NCBI GenBank assembly: GCA_027886185.1
Contig: WOAB01000040.1
Location: 3,782,001 to 3,846,000, forward strand
From: Rheum nobile
Taxonomy: Eukaryota > Streptophyta > Magnoliopsida > Caryophyllales > Polygonaceae
Direction: 5' to 3'
Length of the DNA stretch: 64,000 bases
This document shows, piece by piece, positions 57,921 through 64,000 of the stretch. Made by a program: the position numbers and the translations under genes. Position 1 is the stretch's first letter, and each line of letters begins with the position of its first letter. The notes under the pieces were generated by a model that was given only the letters and a program-made list of their open reading frames with translations, did no database searches and was not told the origin of the DNA.

Positions 57921-59182
57921 ACTAAAGTAGAAGTGATTGATGTCACTTGCATCACCATGTTCAGCCAATTCATCTTTTGTTATAATCTTTTCTGCAATCC
58001 GTCATTTATCATCACATGATTTTTTTAATTTATAAATTTATACAGATTTATTCTATTTATGTGATTATATTTGTCTTAATTTTACTTGTCTTTTTTTAAT
58101 GAAATGTGATTTTCATTTTGATGTAAAGAGTTTTTACAACAGTTGCCTAGACAATCTTAGGTGTTACAATCTATCATATTCCAATCCTTTGCTTCCATTT
58201 TCTAGACTCCCAGTTACTTGCCTTTTTAATATATATATATATATGACATTATTTCATATAAGATATTTATATCAATTTTTATTGTGATTTAATAAGTTGT
58301 TTTTATTTATTGACAAGTTATATAATTTGATTTATTTTTCTACCTACTTAAATGTATTTATATCACAATTTATATTATTATAATCTAAATCTAATTTTAT
58401 AATACTAAAATATTTATTGTCTAAGGCCATATGTCCCCCTCATAAAGCCGCATTATCTATCACATGTTCCTTTATAATTTGCCACATCATTTATTATACT
58501 TTTATAATATAACAATTATATTATGTTTATCTACAACTCTTTTATGACAATCTTTTTTTATTATATCAATTTTCAAAATATGCTTTTGTAATTCATCTAC
58601 ATATTATGTTGTAAGAATAATTACATTAACTGCAGATATTATTATGTCATATAATTTTATACATTATTATCTTCCTTCGCTCTTTTCAACGATGTATGAA
58701 ATATAGGCTTATGTGTCATTCTAAGTTTTGAATTTTGTTAATCATTAATCGTTATTTGAATATTTTAAGTGATATTTTATTAATGACCTGTAAAGATTGC
58801 TCTTGGAAATTAGGCAACTTAACCATTTTTCTCTCATGTCTACAACTATTAGGTAAAATAAATATTTTTAATATCAAGTGTTAATAAATTAACAAAAAAA
58901 AGAATTATTTTATTTATAACAATGACACTCTTAAACATCTAAAATGACGTTTATTATCAAATAAAAAAAGTAATAAATAGAACAATATATTAAATTAAAA
59001 TATCTACCTCAATAATCATTCTTTTTACTAAGTACTTCATTATATTATCATACTTTATGTTAAATGATTTAAAATATCATCAATTTGATAAAGAAATTAT
59101 ATTATTTAACTAATTTTTTTCCTAATTGTGGAATCAAGATAGTTTTAAAATTATAAAAATATTTATTTCATTATTTCATTAA
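57921..59182. other. AT-rich sequence
   Basis: No genes recognised. Confidence 0.35.
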
Positions 59183-59294
59183 TCTCGTACGAGGCACGCA
59201 GACTAAGATAATATTCTATCTATAATGTTAAAGCAGAAGCTTTAAGGCCGCATGTTTTTTTTTTTTTTTTGATGAGGAAAGAATTAGGCGGGAC

Positions 59295-60161
59295 CTAGCT
59301 GCGATGCAAGGTCCGGCCTAGAGCATCCTGGAGGATGAGAACTCTGAGTTCTTGGTTGGAATTTAAGGTAGATCTCGAGGTTGAGAAGCTGAGTTTTACA
59401 ATGAGGTCAGCAGATATGTTCACTTCTCGGAAAACATGCCTTATCAGGACTTCCTGGAAAGAACGGAGATCGATGAGAATATCAACGATGACCATTTCAA
59501 TTTCCTAAGGGCAAGTCCAAATGCCTAAAACAGAGTTAATCAGGCATAGATTGTCTCCTTCAATTTCAATCCTGTTGAGGTTGAGTGAGATAGCTTTTTT
59601 GATATTGTTTTTTAATGCAATGGTTTCTGCCATGAGAACTGAGTGACATCCATATTTTTGATTGGACATATGTATAGTTTCGCCTTGATCATTTCTGATG
59701 ATAAATCCTGTCCCTATTGGTCCGTTTGGTATTTTTGATCAATCGAAGTTTATTTTACAGAAATCGGGTCGCGGTTTATCCCACCTAATTTTTTTGGTTT
59801 TACGTCGAAGAGATGGGTTAGGTCTTTGGTGTGGCGAGTTGTCTGTTTCAAGTTGTTTTGTTTTGTTCCAGTTCAGTATTAATGTTTTTATGTATAGAGC
59901 TAGATCTTTTATGTTATTTGGTCCTGATGTTTGGAAGATTTTTTGGTTCCTATGGATCCAGGTACCCCACCAGGTCGTTGCAAGGCATACCCATTCTTTT
60001 TTAGTTAGTACCGATTGTAGTTCACATATAATGTCAATTGGTTTCTTTCTGTTGGCATTTAGGCTTTTAATATGGTTTTCAATGTAAGTACTTTGGTCTT
60101 TTATTTGTTGAAGAGTGTTCGGGCATTCAAAAAGGAAGTGGTTTAGGTCTTCATATGGGTT
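59295..60161 (-). pseudogene. LINE ORF2, RNase H and zf-RVT end
   Basis: Read on the minus strand: CNNPYEDLNHFLFECPN (second half of zf-RVT, directly at the hAT junction), a linker, KINFD and FIIRNDQGE (RNase H start), MAETIALKNNI (catalytic Glu block), VFREVNISADLIVK and an ILQDAL end. An in-frame TAG near 59506 stands in the CPWEIEM block where the related LINE at 6855 has CPW, so it is a Trp-to-stop change. Most of the frame is otherwise readable, with few shifts. Confidence 0.8.
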
Positions 60162-60169
60162 ATTGCAGG
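60162..60169. repeat. Left 8-bp target site duplication of the hAT element
   Basis: ATTGCAGG, identical to 63626-63633 on the other side. Confidence 0.95.
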
Positions 60170-60182
60170 CAGTGGCGGATCT

Positions 60183-60210
60183 GGGGGGGGGGGGGGGGGG
60201 GGGGGGGGGG
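60183..60210. repeat. Poly(G) tract, 28 bases
   Basis: An uninterrupted G run just inside the left hAT end. Such runs can expand or block polymerases, and their true length may be mis-assembled. Confidence 0.9.
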
Positions 60211-60395
60211 CTTGAGTGGGCCGCCGCCCCCGCTTTGCCCCCAGGAGCCGCCGAGATTGGCTAGAGAGCCGGACCTCCGAAGCTTGTAGCCCCCCCATCC
60301 ATGGCGATTTGTTAATTTCAATTTGGGGCTGTCCGGCGTGAAGAAGACGGGTTCAACTGAACCCGTCCCTTTTTTTTTAATTTTTATAACGCATC

Positions 60396-60437
60396 AAAAC
60401 GACGTCGTTTTGGCCCCAGCCAAAACGACGTCGTTTT
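60396..60437. repeat. Twin AAAACGACGTCGTTTT palindromes
   Basis: The 16-bp palindrome occurs at 60396-60411 and 60422-60437, each around an ACGT core (GACGTC). They lie in the presumed promoter of the transposase gene, upstream of a GC-rich leader (60540-60700). Confidence 0.9.
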
Positions 60438-60955
60438 ACTAAAATTAAACAGATCAGACTTTTTAAAAAAAAAAAAACCAAAAACAAATAATCCCTTTAT
60501 TCTTGTTTACTGTGAACGAGAACAAACAACCCCTTTCTTGCGATTTCTTTACGGCTGCCTCTGGGGACCACGCCGAACTGCTCACTGCTCACCGACAAGT
60601 CGACAACCCGCCACGCCACGCCGGAGAGGCAGGCAGCGACCGGCCATCCTTCACTCCTCCTCCAAGATCCCCCTTGTGCGGCTGCGCGAGTGAAAAATTG
60701 TGAGCTCCTGCTCTTCCTCTATTTGTTTAAGAAATACAACTAAACTTAGGGTTTGAATAAATTTTGGTTTAATTGATTAAATGTTGGTTGAACTTGGATT
60801 AAATTGTTTTTGTATAAATTTGTTGCCTATTCACTTGTTTAGTTGTTTTTGTTGGTTAGATTAATTTGATAGTTGGTTGAAAATTGAAATGTGAGATTGA
60901 TTTTGTTTGATTGAAAATTAGAATTGTGAAATTGATTTATTTTTTTATTAGGATT

Positions 60956-63451
60956 ATGGATAAATTTGTTATTCGGAGTAAAAAGTCAACAATCCCGACT
61001 ACTATTGAGCATACAAATGCATCTCATGAGCATCCAAATATTGATAGTCAAGCTAATGTGGGTGGATCAAGTCCCAAAAGAGCTCGAGTATGTGAGAGTG
61101 ATGTAATTAGTGATCCGGGATTGAGAAAACCTATCAACAATTATGTTCCTCAGATTAGAGATGATGTTAGGAGAGAATATGTGATTAAGGGCCCTTGTCA
61201 ACCACTTTCTCATGATTTTGTACGAAGTAAGTTTGATAAATCTTCGAGGTGTTTTCAAGTTGAGTGGTTCAAGAGATGGGAGTGGTTGGAATATAGTGTC
61301 TCTAAGGATTCCGCATTTTGCTTTTGGTGTTATCTTTTTAAAACGGGTGAAGGAAGAAGGTTTGGAGATGGTGTATTTGTCACAACCGGGTTTCGTAATT
61401 GGAAGAAGGCTTGTGATAAATTTAAAGAACATGTGGGAGCTCAAGGTAGTGTGCATAATGATGCTCGAACACTATTCTTTGCTTTCAAGGATCAAAGACA
61501 AAGTTTGACAAGAAAGGTGACTTTGGGAAATGAAGTATTAGGTGATGCTTACCGTATCCGTTTGACCGCAAGTTTGGATGCTATTAGATATCTACTTGAA
61601 CAAAGGATGGCTTTTCGGGGGCATGATGAGACAAAAAGCTCTTTAAATAGAGGAAATTTTCTTCAACTACTTGATTTGATAAGGGAACAAAATCCTAATG
61701 TTCGAAAGGTGGCGATGGAGAATGCGCCGGGAAATCACCAACTTACATGTCATGACATTCAAAAGCAAATTATTAGTGCTTGTGCATCGGAGACAACGAA
61801 GGCCATAATTATTGATATTGGGGACAAGTTATTCTCCTTATTGATTGATGAGGCTCGAGATAGTTCGATAAAAGAGCAAATGGCTATTGTCTTGAGATAT
61901 TTAGACAACCATGAAGTAGTGGTGGAACGGTTTCTTGGTGTTGTTCATGTTGTTGACACCACCGCACTATCTTTGAAAAGTGGAGTTGATGATTTTTTTG
62001 CTAAACATGGATTATCAATCTCTAAAATTAGAGGGCAAGGATATGATGGAGCTTCGAATATGCGAGGTGAGTTCAATGGATTGAAGACTCTTATATTAAA
62101 TGAAAATCCAAGTGCTAGGTACATTCATTGTTTTGCTCATCAACTCCAATTAGTTGTTGTGGCGGTTTCACGCACTAATCAATTTGTGAGTAATTTGTTC
62201 GAGTACATGTCCGTGATTACGAACATGGTTGGAGCATCTTGCAAAAGAAAAGATGAGTTCCGGCAAAAGCAACATGAACATTTGGTGGAAAGGTTACTAA
62301 ATGGTGACATTTCTACCGGGAGAGGTTTGAATCAAGAAAGTTGCTTAGCTCGGCCGGGAGCTACACGTTGGGGTTCACACTATACTACCATTGTTCGTCT
62401 TTTATATTTGTGGTCCCCAACCATTCAAGTGCTTGAAAATATATTTGATGATGGAACCGATGTGAATACTCGATGCACTGCCGGTGGCATGGTGGAAAAA
62501 ATGGAGAATTATGAATTTGTTTTTGTTGCTCACTTGATGATGCTAGTATTGGGGATAACAAATATGTTGTCACAATTCTTGCAACAAAAAGATCAAAATA
62601 TTTTAGAGGCCGTTTGTTTGCTTCAAATCACTAAGAAGAAAGTGCAAGATGTGAGAGAGAATGGATGGGATGTGCTATTACAAGAAGTCGACAATTTTTG
62701 TGCTAAGAATGATATCATCATTCCCAACATGGAGGATATTGTTTCAGGTCGCAATCGTTCTAGACGTATTGGACATCCTATTACATATTACTACCACTTT
62801 CGAGTTGAGATATTTTTCCAGGTATTTTATTATTTTCTTCTTCACTATTTTACTAATTTGTTTATTAATTAAATTAATATTATGCTACATTTCTAGGTAA
62901 TTGACCAAGTTAGTCAAGAGATGGAGAACCGATTCAATGAGTCAAGCACATAATTGCTCACTTGTATAGCATGTCTTGATCCGAAGAATTTGTTCTTCAA
63001 TTTCAATGAGGCAAAGCTACTTCGACTTGCAGAATTATATCCATAAGACTTTTCCGAGTGTGACAAAATGGAGCTTAAGAACCAATTGATGGTGTGGATT
63101 TTTACTATGAGAGATAATGAGAGTTTCTCCAAATTGCAGAATATTGGAGCTCTTGCTAAGAAGATGGTTGAGGTAGGAATTCACAAAGTGTTTCACTTGG
63201 TATATCGTCTTATTGAGTTGGTTCTAGTGTTACCTGTTGCGACTGCTACAGTGGAAAGAGCCTTCTCTGCAATGAATATTGTCAAGACCGATTTGCGTAA
63301 CAAGATGGATGATGATTTTCTCACTAATTCTCTTGTGTGTTATGTGGAGAAATGTGTTTTTAGAAGCATTGATAACGAGGTCATCATTCAACATTTTCAG
63401 AGTATGAGAACTCTCAAGATGGATTTACCCCCTTTGCCAATTGAAGAGTAG
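60956..63451 (+). pseudogene. hAT transposase, TTF zinc finger (ZMYM1-like), two stops in last exon
   Basis: The start is the ATG at 60956 (MDKFVIRSKK), just after a TTATTAG acceptor that probably ends a leader intron. Exon 1 runs to 62821 and a 75-bp intron (62822-62896, GT...AG) keeps frame. The TTF finger (about residues 90-175) has FCFWCYLF and the following His positions. The DUF4371-like catalytic part shows DEARDSSIKEQ, IRGQGYDGASNMRGEFNGLK and ARPGATRWGSHYTT. The C-terminal dimerisation domain reads LPVATATVERAFSAMNIVKT and ends at 63449. In-frame TAA codons at 62951-62953 and 63044-63046 would remove the dimerisation domain. Otherwise the frame is intact over about 800 codons. Confidence 0.9.
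62822..62896 (+). other. Intron of the hAT transposase
   Basis: GTATTTTATT start and CATTTCTAG end; 75 bp, T-rich; splicing joins Q to VIDQVSQEM in frame. Confidence 0.75.
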
Positions 63452-63625
63452 GAAATTATGTCATGACTTAATCATTTTCAATTTCCTGTAATGAACTCTT
63501 TTGTCACTATTTTTGTGATTACTAAAACTAATATATATTAAGCGACATATTACATATATATTCAAATATTCAATTATGCGAAGTAATCTCGCCCCCTCTT
63601 CAGATAATTCCTGGATCCGCCACTG

Positions 63626-63633
63626 ATTGCAGG
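63626..63633. repeat. Right 8-bp target site duplication of the hAT element
   Basis: ATTGCAGG, identical to 60162-60169. Confidence 0.95.
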
Positions 63634-64000
63634 AGTCACATGCAAGTGGCACCGCCACATGTTTTTGGGCTAGTCGAGCTTTAGTGGGTAGGCCGTCTCA
63701 TGGCATATTTTCCATAGGAAGCTTTTGACTTTGGGGTAGGTGTCTAGCTTCCACAGCCACGAAAATTTGTTATTATTTGGGTTGGTCTGTTTGGTTATGA
63801 GTTCAAATGCGGTCTTGGTGGAAAACCAACCGTTTCTATTTGGAGCCCAATAGAGTCCGTCAAGAATATTATTTTGGGGTAACTGGATGTTGGTAATAAT
63901 CTCCACAGCCTCATCATTTAGAACCCTTGATAGTTCAGTTTTGTTCCATTTTTTATTTGTGATAAAATTGCTGACTTTGGTTTCTGTGTTGATAATGGTT
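63634..64000 (-). pseudogene. LINE ORF2, segment between RT and zf-RVT
   Basis: The minus strand reads LDGLYWAPNRNGWFSTKTAF and FSWLWKLDTYPKVKSFLWKICHE, the same signature as in the LINE at 5990-6130 (WIWKMDTYPKVKNFVWKI). The two LINEs are relatives. Reading stops at the hAT junction. Confidence 0.8.

Larger units (their letters stand above)
56231..59206 (+). mobile_element. Helitron with uncertain 3' end
   Basis: TCTAATGTATATACACACTAAAG then GCCACATGAC is a Helitron-like 5' end. The best plus-strand 3' end is TCTCGTACGAGGCACGCAGACTAA at 59183-59206, a decayed hairpin and a CTRR end; this pairing is tentative. It hosts a LINE insertion (56278-56984) and a hAT MITE (57513-57920). GCCGCATT/GCCACATC phrases near 58447-58490 suggest a further nested Helitron fragment. 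Confidence 0.35.
60170..63625 (+). mobile_element. hAT transposon (3456 bp) with near-complete transposase
   Basis: CAGTGGCGGATC at the left and GATCCGCCACTG at the right are perfect 12-bp inverted repeats. ATTGCAGG is duplicated exactly at both sides, the 8-bp signature of hAT insertion. A 28-base G run follows the left end. The single gene is a ZMYM1-like TTF-finger transposase. Two stop codons in its last exon argue that this copy is inactive, but the termini look functional. Confidence 0.95.
59255..64000 (-). mobile_element. L1-type LINE, minus strand, interrupted by a hAT element
   Basis: A 16-base T run at 59255-59270 is the poly(A) tail. Upstream on the minus strand come RNase H (59295-59780), linker and zf-RVT, interrupted at 60169/63626 by the hAT insertion and resuming to the window edge. 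The 5' part lies beyond the window. Confidence 0.88.

Noticed and set aside
57733..58019. ORFs within and beyond the GC-rich MITE
   Set aside because: They depend on the GC-rich inverted arms and end outside the element; no motif.

Overview
The window is nuclear DNA of a flowering plant, probably a eudicot. Evidence: plant-type LTR retrotransposons with tRNA-Asp and initiator tRNA-Met primer sites, L1-type LINEs with a zf-RVT plus RNase H tail, Helitrons, Mutator-like (MULE) and hAT elements, tRNA-derived SINE heads, plant promoter motifs (telo box, site II) and telomere-like AAACCCTAA repeats. There is no bacterial-style gene arrangement and no convincing intact host gene. Nearly everything recognisable is a transposable element (TE), often nested, and most reading frames are broken.

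Layout. 1-5026: right part of a non-autonomous Athila/Tat-like Ty3 element (partial 5' LTR, gag/protease remnant, full 3' LTR), inserted into a LINE whose remainder runs to 7114. 7115-11510: decayed Helitron Rep-helicase gene on the minus strand. 11930-15478: small TE pieces (hAT end, LINE tails, a GGGTC-rich repeat, a LINE endonuclease fragment behind a poly-C run). 15479-24546: candidate 9-kb Helitron on the minus strand, carrying a plant-like promoter, exon-like modules, a 351-bp tandem repeat, long (CT)n tracts and duplicated hairpins. 24547-26900: mostly unassigned. 26981-33555: probable Pack-MULE with a WRKY group IId-like fragment, itself invaded by a hAT MITE, a GGGTC-rich element and a Helitron (29579-32735) that contains a foldback MULE (31004-31960).

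34037-39760: non-autonomous LTR retrotransposon on the minus strand (matching LTRs, 5-bp TSD, integrase-like ORF without RT). 40404-41002: TRIM element. 41210-45528: MULE with an N-terminal transposase remnant and two tRNA-like sequences in opposite orientation. 47049-48711: two small TIR elements. 48753-54967: a MULE split by a nearly complete Copia element (49954-54703, 5-bp TSD). 55325-59254: LINE, Helitron and hAT-MITE pieces. 59255-64000: LINE on the minus strand, interrupted by a 3.46-kb hAT element (60170-63625) with perfect 8-bp TSD and terminal inverted repeats and an almost complete transposase.

Most interesting: the gene-like Helitron with amplified modules; the tRNA-like pair inside a MULE, one folding without a normal anticodon loop; the WRKY-like Pack-MULE; a GC-rich hairpin motif shared by gag and LTR of the Ty3 element; and repeated Trp-to-stop G-to-A changes across unrelated elements. 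All family assignments come from reading motifs by eye; no database search was run.
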